In this document: positions 18,448 through 27,565 of the stretch, one piece after another
Position numbering within the stretch: the stretch's first letter is position 1
Layout: each line of letters begins with the position of its first letter
The notes under the pieces: generated by a model
Seen by the model: the letters and a program-made list of their open reading frames with translations, nothing else
Told to the model about the DNA's origin: nothing
Database searches by the model: none
Assembly (NCBI GenBank): GCA_963925895.1
Contig: CAWUVH010000001.1
Span: 13,603-77,602, forward strand
Reading direction: 5' to 3'
From: Eutrophovita sp913057845
GTDB taxonomy: Bacteria > Pseudomonadota > Gammaproteobacteria > Burkholderiales > Eutrophovitaceae
Length of the DNA: 64,000 nucleotides
Translations under genes and position numbers: made by a program

Positions 18448-19377
18448 CTAAATTGAGTTGGTGAGCTTTGGGATAGCCTCGAATAAGTCTCCAACAAAAC
18501 CGTAGTCGGCGACTTGGAAAATAGGTGCTTCCTCATCTTTATTGATTGCCACAATGATCTTGCTATCTTTCATCCCCGCTAAATGCTGAATGGCTCCAGA
18601 AATACCAACTGCAATGTAGAGCTCTGGCGCAACTATTTTTCCCGTTTGCCCCACTTGGTAATCGTTTGGCACAAAGCCAGAATCAACAGCAGCCCGAGAT
18701 GCTCCAACCGCAGCGCCTAATTTATCCGCAAGTGCTTCTAACAGTGCAAAATTTTCCGCGCTCCCCATACCTCGCCCTCCAGAAACGATGACTTTGGCAG
18801 CGGTCAACTCAGGTCTGGCCGACTTCGTCAACTCTTGACTTATTAACGAGCTCAAATTTTTACTCGGCAGCACATCAATTGACTCAACGACCCCGTCCCC
18901 ACCTTCAGAAGCACAAACATCAAATCCTGTTGTTCTAATCGTAATCACTTTGATCACGTCCGATGTCACCACCGTTGCCAATGCGTTTCCAGCATAGATT
19001 GGCCTTATAAACGTGTCTTCGCTTTGAATTTCTACAACATCGGAAATTTGCGCCACATCAAGAAGTGCTGCAACTCGAGGCATCACATTTTTTCCAAAAC
19101 TCGTAGCTGGAGCAAGGACGTGAGAATAATTACCAGCTACCGTCATCACAACATCAGCCACGTCTTCCACCAAACAGTTTTTAAGGGATTCGGCATCAGC
19201 TACCAATACTTTCGTAACACCTGATAGTTTTGATGCAGCCTCAGCGACTGACGCACACTCAAACCCAGCGACCAAGACATGCATCTCTTGGCCTAACTTT
19301 TGCCCAGCAGTGACTGTATTGAGCACGGCCCCTTTAATCACCGCGTTATCGTGTTCTGCAATAATCAGTGTGGCCAT
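18448..19377 (-). CDS. etfA: Electron transfer flavoprotein alpha subunit
   Basis: EtfA carries most of the FAD site of the soluble ETF heterodimer, which takes electrons from acyl-CoA dehydrogenases. The C-terminal FAD-binding domain contains VSGGRGMGSAENF, GASRAAVDSG, QVGQTGKIVAPELYIA and GISGAIQHLAGM. An in-frame TTG lies one codon earlier, but the ATG at 19377 has GAAGG seven bases upstream and overlaps the etfB stop as TGATG. The 309-residue length is normal. Confidence 0.95.
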   Translation of the reverse strand: MATLIIAEHDNAVIKGAVLNTVTAGQKLGQEMHVLVAGFECASVAEAASKLSGVTKVLVADAESLKNCLVEDVADVVMTVAGNYSHVLAPATSFGKNVMPRVAALLDVAQISDVVEIQSEDTFIRPIYAGNALATVVTSDVIKVITIRTTGFDVCASEGGDGVVESIDVLPSKNLSSLISQELTKSARPELTAAKVIVSGGRGMGSAENFALLEALADKLGAAVGASRAAVDSGFVPNDYQVGQTGKIVAPELYIAVGISGAIQHLAGMKDSKIIVAINKDEEAPIFQVADYGFVGDLFEAIPKLTNSI

Positions 19378-20126
19378 CAAATCACCTTCGCTTCATTTTT
19401 AAGTTTATCCACTAGCTCTTCAATAGAACTAACCATTTGACCCGCACTTCGCTTTGCAGGTTCACTCACTTTGATCGTCTTCAATCTTGGAGTCATATCC
19501 ACTCCTAGGTCCTCAGGCGTCACCTTATCTATGACTTTCTTCTTAGCCTTCATGATATTGGGCAACGTCACATATCTGGGCTCATTGAGCCTAAGGTCGG
19601 TTGTTATCACCGTGGGGAGCGTTACTTTAAGCGTTTCTAGTCCGCCATCAATCTCGCGCGTCACCAGCGCCACATCACCTTCGATCTCTACTTTGGACGC
19701 AAACGTAGCCTGCGACCAACCGAGCTTTGCTGCGAGCATTTGTCCCGTTTGATTGAAGTCATCATCAATAGCCTGTTTGCCCATGATGACTGCTCGTGGC
19801 GCTTCGTTATCAACCAATTTTGCAAGCACTTTAGCAACCCCCAAAGGTTGCGTTTCCTGATCCGTCTCAACATGGATCGCTCGATCTGCACCAAGCGCTA
19901 ACGCCGTTCTAAGTGTCTCCTGGCATGTCGCCGGTCCTACAGACACTGCAATAATTTCGGTAACGAGGCCCGCCTCTTTGAGTCGCATCGCCTCTTCAAC
20001 AGCAATTTCATCAAAAGGATTCATTGACATCTTAACGTTAGCGGTTTCGACTCCGCTTTGGTCTGCCTTAACCCTGATCTTGACGTTGTAGTCAACAACT
20101 CGCTTTACTGGAATTAAAACCTTCAT
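19377..20126 (-). CDS. etfB: Electron transfer flavoprotein beta subunit
   Basis: EtfB binds AMP and pairs with EtfA. The family opening MKVLIPVKRVVDYNVK is clear, and the ETF-beta signature is near the C-terminal half (VTREIDGGLETLKVTLPTVITTDLRLNEPRY, here read as separate segments). The frame extends six codons upstream to a GTG, but the ATG at 20126 gives the family N-terminus and has AGAAGG nine bases before it. It is first in the etfB-etfA-acyl-CoA dehydrogenase-thioesterase series. Confidence 0.95.
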   Translation of the reverse strand: MKVLIPVKRVVDYNVKIRVKADQSGVETANVKMSMNPFDEIAVEEAMRLKEAGLVTEIIAVSVGPATCQETLRTALALGADRAIHVETDQETQPLGVAKVLAKLVDNEAPRAVIMGKQAIDDDFNQTGQMLAAKLGWSQATFASKVEIEGDVALVTREIDGGLETLKVTLPTVITTDLRLNEPRYVTLPNIMKAKKKVIDKVTPEDLGVDMTPRLKTIKVSEPAKRSAGQMVSSIEELVDKLKNEAKVI

Positions 20127-20229
20127 TAAATTTAACCTTCTCACTTAAAAATTTAAACACAAAAGCTATTTTACCGCACCGCACCAAGATCGTCTGATCC
20201 AAACTGGGCCATTCAATCGTTACTAATTA

Positions 20230-21858
20230 CTAATTTGTTTCTCCGAGCCGATCCCTGAGCGCCGCCTTTTGAATCTTTCCAGTTGAGGTCTTTGGCAACA
20301 CACCGAAAATTACCCGTTTAGGACACTTATAACGAGCAAGGCGTTCTCTACAAAACTCAATAACATCATTTTCAGTCAACACCGTCTCCGATGATTTCAA
20401 AGTAATGAAAGCGCAGGGAACTTCACCCCACCGTTCATCAGCCTGCGCGACAACTGCCGCCTCTAAAATACGGCTATCCTGACAAAGAACATCCTCAATC
20501 TCAATCGTTGATATATTTTCACCGCCTGAGATGATGATATCTTTGGATCGATCTTTAATCGTGACATAACCAAACATATCAATAACAGCCAGATCTCCGG
20601 TATGGAACCACCCTCCACTGAATGCAGATAGCGTAGCCTTCGGATTTTTCAAATACCCTTTCATGGTGATATTGCCGCGAAAACAAATCTCACCCATGGA
20701 CTTGCCGTCACGAGCAACAGGAAGCATTGTTTCAGGGTCAAAGACATCCATTCCCTCTTGCACGACGTAACGCACACCCTGTCGACCATTTTTTTGAGCA
20801 CGTTCCTCCAAGGAAAGCGTCTCCCACTCGGGATGTTGCGCACACACCGCAGCTGGACCATACACTTCGGTAAGACCATATACATGAGTCAAGTCAATAC
20901 CTAAAAGCTCGGCACCCTCAATGACCGATCTAGGAGGAGCAGCACCAGCAATCATCCCTTTAATCCGTGACTTAAGCAGTTGGCCTTTACTGACTGAGGC
21001 GTTAATCAAAGTGTTATAAACCACGGGGGCGCCACACATATGGGTTACGTCATGATCTCGCATCAACTCGAAGATGACATCAGACTCGACTCGACGAAGA
21101 CAAATACTTGTCCCAGCAACAGCTGCCAAGGTCCAAGGGAAGCACCACCCGTTACAGTGGAACATTGGTAACGTCCATAAGTATCTTGAAAAGTAAGGCA
21201 TAGTCCACGTCACCACATTACCAAGGGCGTTTAAATAAGCGCCTCGATGATGCGTCACAACACCTTTGGGATCCCCCGTAGTTCCAGACGTATAGGACAG
21301 AGCAATCGCATCCCACTCATCCTCAGGCAATTGCTGATTAAAAAACGGATCTCCACTCTCGATAAATACTTCATATTCAAGATCACCAACAGGGGGCAAA
21401 TCAGCAAGATTGGCATCAGCAATATCGATCAATAACGGCTTTTTATCCAAGGTTGCCAGCGCGGCACTGACTACCCCTTGATACTCACGATCGACCAACA
21501 AAACCTTGGCGCCTCCATGTTGGAGCATGAACGCAATCGTCGCAGAATCTAAACGCGTATTTAAGGCATTAATGACAGCACCCGCCATTGGTATCCCATA
21601 ATGGGCCTCAAACATGACTGGCGTGTTAGGCGCCATGATCGCAACGGTATCCCCATACTCCACCCCAAGCCTTACTAACGCGGAGGCAAACCGCCTACAT
21701 CGCGTATAGGTTTCTTTCCATGTCTGCTGCTGCTCTCCGTAAACAACAGCCAGACGATCTGGATAAACATTTGCCGCCCACGCGATGAGAGAGACAGGAG
21801 ACAACGGCGCATAATTTCCTTTGTTTTTTTCAAGCTCTTTATTAAACGCGTCACTCAT
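20230..21858 (-). CDS. AMP-dependent acyl-CoA synthetase/ligase
   Basis: A member of the ANL superfamily that activates a carboxylic acid to its CoA ester with ATP. The P-loop-like motif YTSGTTGDPKGVV and the A5/A8 segments (YGLTEVYGP, GWFHTGDLAVID, KDRSKDIIISGGENIS) are seen, as is the C-terminal catalytic Lys in PKTSTGKIQK. The family is that of medium or branched-chain acyl-CoA ligases with NTPVMFEAHYGIPMAGAV. The start is set at the ATG two codons inside a TTG. Its place beside ETF and acyl-CoA dehydrogenase genes suggests it feeds beta-oxidation. Confidence 0.9.
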   Translation of the reverse strand: MSDAFNKELEKNKGNYAPLSPVSLIAWAANVYPDRLAVVYGEQQQTWKETYTRCRRFASALVRLGVEYGDTVAIMAPNTPVMFEAHYGIPMAGAVINALNTRLDSATIAFMLQHGGAKVLLVDREYQGVVSAALATLDKKPLLIDIADANLADLPPVGDLEYEVFIESGDPFFNQQLPEDEWDAIALSYTSGTTGDPKGVVTHHRGAYLNALGNVVTWTMPYFSRYLWTLPMFHCNGWCFPWTLAAVAGTSICLRRVESDVIFELMRDHDVTHMCGAPVVYNTLINASVSKGQLLKSRIKGMIAGAAPPRSVIEGAELLGIDLTHVYGLTEVYGPAAVCAQHPEWETLSLEERAQKNGRQGVRYVVQEGMDVFDPETMLPVARDGKSMGEICFRGNITMKGYLKNPKATLSAFSGGWFHTGDLAVIDMFGYVTIKDRSKDIIISGGENISTIEIEDVLCQDSRILEAAVVAQADERWGEVPCAFITLKSSETVLTENDVIEFCRERLARYKCPKRVIFGVLPKTSTGKIQKAALRDRLGETN

Positions 21859-21906
21859 TACCAATCACACCTTTTTATTAAGTTCTCTTACACCCTATCA
21901 ATTTAT

Positions 21907-23256
21907 CTAAAATACCGCATCAATGGCTTGGCTAATGTGCTCTACCTTGATCAACTCAATACCTTTTGGACTGGTTTTAGGTGCATTTGCTGCAGGAATA
22001 ATAGCTCGGTTAAACCCCAACTTAAGTGCTTCTTTCAAACGATCCTGACCACGCTGTACCGCTCTGACCTCACCAGACAAACCGATCTCACCAAACGCTA
22101 CGGTTTTACCACCCACCACTTTGCCTCTCAATGACGACACGATCGCCAAAATCACGGGCAAATCCGATGCCGGCTCATTGATTCTTACACCGCCAACCGC
22201 ATTAACAAAAACATCTTGATCGAACGCTGCTATACCCGCGTGTCGGTGCAGCACCGCTAGCAGCATCGCCAATCTATTTTGCTCAAGCCCAACAGTAAGT
22301 CGCCTTGAATTCGCCGAATGAGACGTATCAACAAGTGCCTGCAACTCGACCAAAAGAGGACGGCTACCCTCTTGCGTCACCATGACGCAACAGCCAGCAA
22401 CTTCTTTTTCATGCTGTGACAAAAATAACGCAGATGGATTAGACACACCCCGTAACCCTCGATCTGTCATGGCAAAAACACCCAGTTCATTAGCTGCCCC
22501 AAAACGATTTTTAATCGAACGAACCAAACGAAAACTCGAGTGAGCATCTCCCTCAAAATACAAAACCGTGTCCACAATATGCTCAAGCACACGAGGTCCG
22601 GCAATAGCTCCCTCTTTCGTCACATGACCGACCAATAACAATGTTGTGCCACTTGCTTTAGCGAAGCGCGTCAGTTGCGCTGCGCACTCTCTAACCTGCG
22701 ACACACTGCCCGGTGCGGGCTGTATGTCCTCTGAATACACTGTCTGGATTGAATCGATGACTGCAACATCAGGCTTCTCTCGAGTTAGGGTATCTAGGAT
22801 TCTGTTCAGTTGAATTTCTGATAGCAGCAACAATTTATCCGACTTCAAATCCAATCGTTGCGCTCTGAGTCCAATTTGTTGCGATGACTCCTCACCACTG
22901 ACATAAATGGCCTTATGGTGCTCACTCATCGCACTCATGGCTTGGAGTAACAAGGTCGACTTTCCGATTCCTGGGTCACCCCCGATAAGAACCACACCAC
23001 CCCTCACAAGACCACCACCCAGCACCCGATCCAACTCGCTGCTATGGGTCGAAAACCTCGCCTCCTCTGTGGCCTCGATCTCCCCTATCGGGATCAAACT
23101 GTTGGTATTATTTAAGGGCTGATACCGCTCTCCACCTCGAGTGACCGTCGTTTCCTTGAGTACGTTCCACTCATGACAATGGGGGCACTGCCCAGCCCAC
23201 TTTTGAGTCTGCTCGCCACAACTGGAACACAAAAATGCCGTCTTAGATTTGCTCAT
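21907..23256 (-). CDS. radA: DNA repair/branch-migration protein RadA
   Basis: RadA (Sms) is a RecA-related helicase that extends recombination intermediates. The zinc finger uses Cys10, Cys13, Cys24 and Cys27. The RecA-like core has Walker A GGDPGIGKSTLL and the RadA-specific KNRFG motif (about residue 250). A Lon-protease-like C-terminal domain without catalytic residues follows. The 449-residue length is normal. It follows alr on the same strand after 38 bp. Confidence 0.96.
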   Translation of the reverse strand: MSKSKTAFLCSSCGEQTQKWAGQCPHCHEWNVLKETTVTRGGERYQPLNNTNSLIPIGEIEATEEARFSTHSSELDRVLGGGLVRGGVVLIGGDPGIGKSTLLLQAMSAMSEHHKAIYVSGEESSQQIGLRAQRLDLKSDKLLLLSEIQLNRILDTLTREKPDVAVIDSIQTVYSEDIQPAPGSVSQVRECAAQLTRFAKASGTTLLLVGHVTKEGAIAGPRVLEHIVDTVLYFEGDAHSSFRLVRSIKNRFGAANELGVFAMTDRGLRGVSNPSALFLSQHEKEVAGCCVMVTQEGSRPLLVELQALVDTSHSANSRRLTVGLEQNRLAMLLAVLHRHAGIAAFDQDVFVNAVGGVRINEPASDLPVILAIVSSLRGKVVGGKTVAFGEIGLSGEVRAVQRGQDRLKEALKLGFNRAIIPAANAPKTSPKGIELIKVEHISQAIDAVF

Positions 23257-23294
23257 AAGCCATTATATCTATGCCACGATTGGTAATCACCATT

Positions 23295-24371
23295 TCAGTC
23301 AGCACACACAAAAGGAACTCGAGCAGTCACTCGAGTCAATAGCTCGTAACCAATAGTTCCGGCCTGATGGGCGACCTCCTCAACAGGTAGCCCCTCTCCC
23401 CATAGCACGACACTTGAGCCAACACCTGCGGCCGGGACATCAGTTAAGTCGACCGCAAACGTGTCCATCGAAACCCTTCCTACCGTGGACACACGAATAC
23501 CATCAACCATCACCGGGCTGCCATTAGGGATCGATCGGGGATAACCATCACCATATCCTCCAGCAACAATTCCGACCTTCATATTTCGCCTTGCTGTGAA
23601 CATGCCACCGTAGCCCACCCGGTCACCCGAGTTGAGTTCTTGTACCCCAATTATTCCGGATTTAAGCGTCATCACAGGTTTTAATCCCAGTGAGCTAGCA
23701 GGAACATCCGTAATAGGTGATGCGCCATAGAGCACGATTCCAGGTCGAATCCAACTCTCATTATCAGCACCAAAACGAATCAATGCTGCCGAGTTACTCC
23801 TTGAGACGGGAATACTCAGAGGCCCGAGCGCTTCTAAAAGTTTTTCGTTCTGCCAATCAACACCTCTAGCCGTATCAGCTTCAGCATAATGAGTCATCGC
23901 CGTCACCCGCTCAACCGCAGGCAATCGACAAAGCGCTTCATAACATTGAACTGCCTGATCAACTGCAATGCCCAGACGATTCATGCCTGTATTTATTTTT
24001 AAGAACACATGAAATGAATGCGCTAATCCACATTTTTCGAGCAAGGTAATCTGCTCAACATTGTGGACGACTAAATCAAGCTTAAGATCCGCAGCATGTC
24101 TCAACTCTTCAAGACTAAAAACACCTTCAAGCAATAGTATAGGGCGACAAGCGTCCTGCCCCCTCAAGTAAGCAGCCGCATCCATCTCAATAACCGCCAA
24201 CCCGTCAAGCTGAGCAAGAGCGGGATAAATACGACTCAATCCATGTCCATATCCATCTGCCTTGACCACACCAAAAACTTTCGATTTCCCCGATAGCTTT
24301 TGAATTATCGAGACATTGTGACGCATCGCCTCCCGATTGATTATGGCTTGAATGGGTCTTGAACTCATCAT
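23295..24371 (-). CDS. alr: Alanine racemase
   Basis: A PLP enzyme that makes D-alanine for peptidoglycan. The PLP Lys is Lys37 in VVKADGYGHG, and the second catalytic base Tyr lies in the GDRVGYGGMF motif near residue 255. The TIM-barrel N-terminal and beta C-terminal domains fill the 358-residue length. Two tandem ATG codons start the frame. It lies 5 bp after the UDG-like gene, so the tsaB-rimI-UDG-alr series may be one transcript with radA. Confidence 0.95.
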   Translation of the reverse strand: MMSSRPIQAIINREAMRHNVSIIQKLSGKSKVFGVVKADGYGHGLSRIYPALAQLDGLAVIEMDAAAYLRGQDACRPILLLEGVFSLEELRHAADLKLDLVVHNVEQITLLEKCGLAHSFHVFLKINTGMNRLGIAVDQAVQCYEALCRLPAVERVTAMTHYAEADTARGVDWQNEKLLEALGPLSIPVSRSNSAALIRFGADNESWIRPGIVLYGASPITDVPASSLGLKPVMTLKSGIIGVQELNSGDRVGYGGMFTARRNMKVGIVAGGYGDGYPRSIPNGSPVMVDGIRVSTVGRVSMDTFAVDLTDVPAAGVGSSVVLWGEGLPVEEVAHQAGTIGYELLTRVTARVPFVCAD

Positions 24372-24376
24372 TGGTT

Positions 24377-25093
24377 TTAGCTCACCGGTGCGCTAGCACG
24401 CTCAGCCCTGTTCATTACATCGATAGCGAAACAAAGATCTTTCCACGCATCAGCTTTATCTTTCGGATTATCTAATAAATGCTGGGGATGATAAGTCGTA
24501 ATAAGATTCACGCCCCAACACTTATACGTCATTTGACGGTAATCAGAAAAATCTCGATCGAGTCCGATAAGACGCTCTGCAGCAAGTTTGCCCAACACCA
24601 CGATGACTGAGGGTTGAATAGATCGAACCTGTTGTTCGAGAAAATCAGCGCAAGACACACTCTCTTGATGGCCAGACTCTTGGTCATTTGGAATTCGGCG
24701 CTGCACGACACTCAATAAATAGACTTTGTCATTCCTGCGTAAATGGATTGCAGACAACATGTTGTCGAAAAGTTTTCCCGCCTCTCCTGAGAAAGAATCA
24801 CCCGATAAACTCTCTTCTACTCCTTGCGTCTCTCCAACGAACAACCACTCCGCTTGGCGGTCACCTGATCCCAGAACAACATGACTGCCGGACTCCAACA
24901 AAACACTAGACTCACCTTTACCCACCAAGCCTTTGCTTAACTGCCCAGCCTTCGCAAGAGCACCAGTCTTAAGCAAAAGTTGGGATGACACACTATCCCG
25001 AGTTTCGACGCTAGTGGTAGCATAAGAACCCTTACTCAGCTTCCAGATGGGTGTTATGCCAAGCTCCTTCAAAATTTCTTCCCTCGTGCTCAA
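24377..25093 (-). CDS. Uracil-DNA glycosylase superfamily protein (family 4-like, iron-sulfur ligands missing)
   Basis: The C-terminal 150 residues show a family 4 UDG fold. The motif WLFVGETQGVEES replaces the canonical GEAPGxxED, FSGEAGKLFDNML and VIVVLGKLAAERL are conserved, and TYHPQHLLDNP ends the domain. Family 4 enzymes hold a 4Fe-4S cluster with four Cys. Here the N-terminal CxxC is absent and the usual third Cys (VVKCRPP) is VVQRRIP, leaving only SCADFLEQQ. The protein may therefore be catalytically altered. It starts at TTG, overlapping the rimI stop as TTGA, which suggests coupled translation. The N-terminal 80 residues are of unknown fold. Confidence 0.75.
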   Translation of the reverse strand: MSTREEILKELGITPIWKLSKGSYATTSVETRDSVSSQLLLKTGALAKAGQLSKGLVGKGESSVLLESGSHVVLGSGDRQAEWLFVGETQGVEESLSGDSFSGEAGKLFDNMLSAIHLRRNDKVYLLSVVQRRIPNDQESGHQESVSCADFLEQQVRSIQPSVIVVLGKLAAERLIGLDRDFSDYRQMTYKCWGVNLITTYHPQHLLDNPKDKADAWKDLCFAIDVMNRAERASAPVS

Positions 25094-25554
25094 AACAACA
25101 TCTCCATCACAATTGCATCTTCTCGACCATTTCGAGCTGGATAATAATTCTTACGCAATCCAATTTGTTCAAAGTTTAATGATTCATACAAATATATAGC
25201 GGCGTAATTGAAACGTCTAACTTCCAAAATCATCTTAACCGCCTGAAATGCGAGTGCGTCCCTAACGAGCGACTCTAAAAAATAACGACCAAACCCTTTT
25301 TTCTGAAAACCAGCGGCCACGGTCAAGTTGAGCAGATGCATCTCGTCCAATATTGTCATCTGGACTGCGTAAGCAATGAGCTTACCATCGCAGATCAAAA
25401 CATAGCATCGATATCCAGAAGCCAAACAATCGCTAAAATTTCCATGCGTCCACGGGTACGCATAAATCACTTTCTCTATTTTTAGAACCGACGGCAAGTC
25501 CATCTCTAACATCGGTCTAACGAGCAGATTTAAGTTATCGAGAGGCTTGTTCAT
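25090..25554 (-). CDS. rimI: Ribosomal protein bS18 N-acetyltransferase RimI-like GNAT
   Basis: A 154-residue GNAT acetyltransferase. The acetyl-CoA-binding loop reads VAAGFQKKGFGRYFLESLV, and the RimI-like C-terminal signature EVRRFNYAAIYLYESLNFEQIGLRKNYY (read in parts) is clear. RimI acetylates the N-terminus of ribosomal protein S18. It overlaps the end of tsaB by 20 bp; tsaB and rimI are neighbours in many bacteria. Confidence 0.9.
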   Translation of the reverse strand: MNKPLDNLNLLVRPMLEMDLPSVLKIEKVIYAYPWTHGNFSDCLASGYRCYVLICDGKLIAYAVQMTILDEMHLLNLTVAAGFQKKGFGRYFLESLVRDALAFQAVKMILEVRRFNYAAIYLYESLNFEQIGLRKNYYPARNGREDAIVMEMLF

Positions 25555-26221
25555 CTAACGTAAGTGCCACCTTATTGCGAACATACATCGGAGCCGCATT
25601 CTCCGCTGAGACATACTGACCATTTTTATATTCTCGTTCAGTAATGAGTAAGACTTCTCTCGCTGAAGGACTAACGTAGTCAACATTTACCGTTGGCCCA
25701 GATAAACCAAAATAAGACTCAAACGCCTCTGCATAGGAAGAAAGACCACTGCCGCATACAACCCAACGTCCACCCAACGGCACAGTGACATCTTGTGGGT
25801 CGCACACATATGGCTCGGTTAAAGGTGACCAAATATCACCTTTTCTCTCATATGCCGCGGCATACACCTGATTCATCCGCGCATCTTGACATATCAACAC
25901 GCGGTCAAAATTAGTTGCTTGAGCAAGCGCCTCCAAAGAGGAGACCGGAACTACCGGCACGCTTAAGCCAAATGCAAGCCCTTGAGCAACACCACAGGCT
26001 AGACGTACCCCCGTGAACGAGCCTGGGCCAGCACCAAAGCCAATGACATCGATCTGATTAAGAACTATGTCTGATTTCAAAATCAGTTGGTCGATCATAG
26101 GCAACACTTCTTCTGAGTGCTTTTGACCGACATGCTTTTCTGAAAAAGTCAGTTCTCCACCGACCGACAAAGCAACTGAACACATCTCTGTGGAGGTCTC
26201 AATCGCCAAGATATTTAACAT
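25535..26221 (-). CDS. tsaB: tRNA threonylcarbamoyladenosine biosynthesis protein TsaB
   Basis: TsaB is the dimerisation partner of TsaD in making t6A37 in ANN-decoding tRNAs. The ASKHA-fold N-terminus reads MLNILAIETSTEMCSVAL, and the GFGAGPGSFTGVRL segment is the family signature. The frame extends 23 codons upstream through a region with no family similarity, so I start at the ATG at 26221; an ATG at 26239 is the main alternative. Length 228 is normal. Confidence 0.92.
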   Translation of the reverse strand: MLNILAIETSTEMCSVALSVGGELTFSEKHVGQKHSEEVLPMIDQLILKSDIVLNQIDVIGFGAGPGSFTGVRLACGVAQGLAFGLSVPVVPVSSLEALAQATNFDRVLICQDARMNQVYAAAYERKGDIWSPLTEPYVCDPQDVTVPLGGRWVVCGSGLSSYAEAFESYFGLSGPTVNVDYVSPSAREVLLITEREYKNGQYVSAENAAPMYVRNKVALTLDEQASR

Positions 26222-26516
26222 TAGATTCTTATGGTCCATTTTGACTGATTTAGAATTCACTTTTACCTCGATACAGCAGATCATAATCACACATCAGACC
26301 GTCCACTGACTGTGGGCCCTAACCAACAATATACTTCGCTAAATGACACGCACTAGATCATACCCTGTATTACAAATTATCCCACGTGACGCAATGGATA
26401 AAAGGCAATCCTAAAACATCTAAAACGAGTATCATTTTATAAGAAAAACATAGTTATAAGGTCTTCAAATAACGTTCTATAAACCGACTAATACTCTTAC
26501 AGTTATAGGGATAAAA

Positions 26517-27452
26517 ATGAAAAATATTGCCATCATCGGTTCAGGGCTCATCGGTCGCGCATGGTCCATCGTGTTCGCCAGGGCTAACCATCCAGTCATG
26601 CTCTACGACAACGTCAACGGTGCGGTCGCGCAAGCAATTGACTTAATTGGCCATGGACTGGCTGATCTCAAAAAATATGGCTTGATTGATGAAGACCCCG
26701 AAAAAATTCTCCTTCGTATCACACCTGCCCAATCGATTGAGGAAGCAGTATCAAACGCTGATTATGTGCAAGAGAACACCTCGGAAAATCTTGACATCAA
26801 AAAAGGAGTCTTCAGCTCATTAGACCAATTCGCACCCGAGCACTGCATTCTCGCAAGTTCGACATCGACCATACAAACATCGTTATTTAGCGAACACTTA
26901 GCAGGTCGACATCGATGTATTGTGGCTCACCCGGTCAATCCGCCACACATTGCACCGATCGTCGAAGTCTCTCCGTCGCCATGGACCAGCTCTGAGGTCA
27001 CGCAAAAGACGTACGACCTTCATCAATCAGTCGGACAAGCGCCGATTATTGTCAAAAAAGAAGTGGCGGGTTTTATTCTCAACAGACTACAAGCGGCATT
27101 ATTGCGAGAAGCTTGGCGTCTAGTCGATGAGGATTATGTTTCAGTAGAAGACTTGGACAAAACCATAAAACACGGCTTGGGGCTTAGATGGGCATTTATG
27201 GGACCTTTCGAGACTATCGACCTTAACGCACCCGGTGGAATTGCCGATTATGCAGCACGATTCGGCGATGCTTATTCAGAAATGATGAGCAACATCAACT
27301 ACCCCAACTGGACCGAAGAGTTAGTAAAGAAGGTAGAGGCTCAGCGCAGAGATATCATGCCGTTTTCAGAAATTCGGGAAAGAGAATCCTGGAGGGATCA
27401 ACGCTTGATGGCACTTATTGCTCACAAAAGAAATACCAAATCACATGATTAG
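26517..27452 (+). CDS. 3-hydroxyacyl-CoA dehydrogenase-family oxidoreductase (lambda-crystallin/L-gulonate dehydrogenase-like)
   Basis: An NAD-dependent L-3-hydroxy acid dehydrogenase of 311 residues. The Rossmann motif GSGLIGRAW is at 8-16. The catalytic region reads STSTIQ and HPVNPPH, and the C-terminal domain has GLGLRWAFMGPFETIDLNAPGG, here read as two parts. The sequence is closer to the free-acid-using CRYL1/gulonate dehydrogenase branch than to FadB. Downstream on the same strand is a beta-keto acid cleavage enzyme, so the likely product is a beta-keto acid. AGGG lies seven bases before the ATG. Confidence 0.85.
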   Translation: MKNIAIIGSGLIGRAWSIVFARANHPVMLYDNVNGAVAQAIDLIGHGLADLKKYGLIDEDPEKILLRITPAQSIEEAVSNADYVQENTSENLDIKKGVFSSLDQFAPEHCILASSTSTIQTSLFSEHLAGRHRCIVAHPVNPPHIAPIVEVSPSPWTSSEVTQKTYDLHQSVGQAPIIVKKEVAGFILNRLQAALLREAWRLVDEDYVSVEDLDKTIKHGLGLRWAFMGPFETIDLNAPGGIADYAARFGDAYSEMMSNINYPNWTEELVKKVEAQRRDIMPFSEIRERESWRDQRLMALIAHKRNTKSHD

Positions 27453-27565
27453 CTAAAAGAAATATTTTTTATGTTAGTCTTTTTTCACTCAGTATCAGGT
27501 TTTGCGCTTGAATATCGAGTGCTTTAACGCGACTTCTAAATAACAACTAGTACCCAAGGAATATT

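Noticed and set aside
16616..21858. DMSP demethylation (DmdB/DmdC) cluster
   Set aside because: The dehydrogenase belongs to the DmdC-type size class, but the ligase does not have the DmdB N-terminal pattern I know and no DmdA or DmdD is present; a general fatty-acid role is safer.
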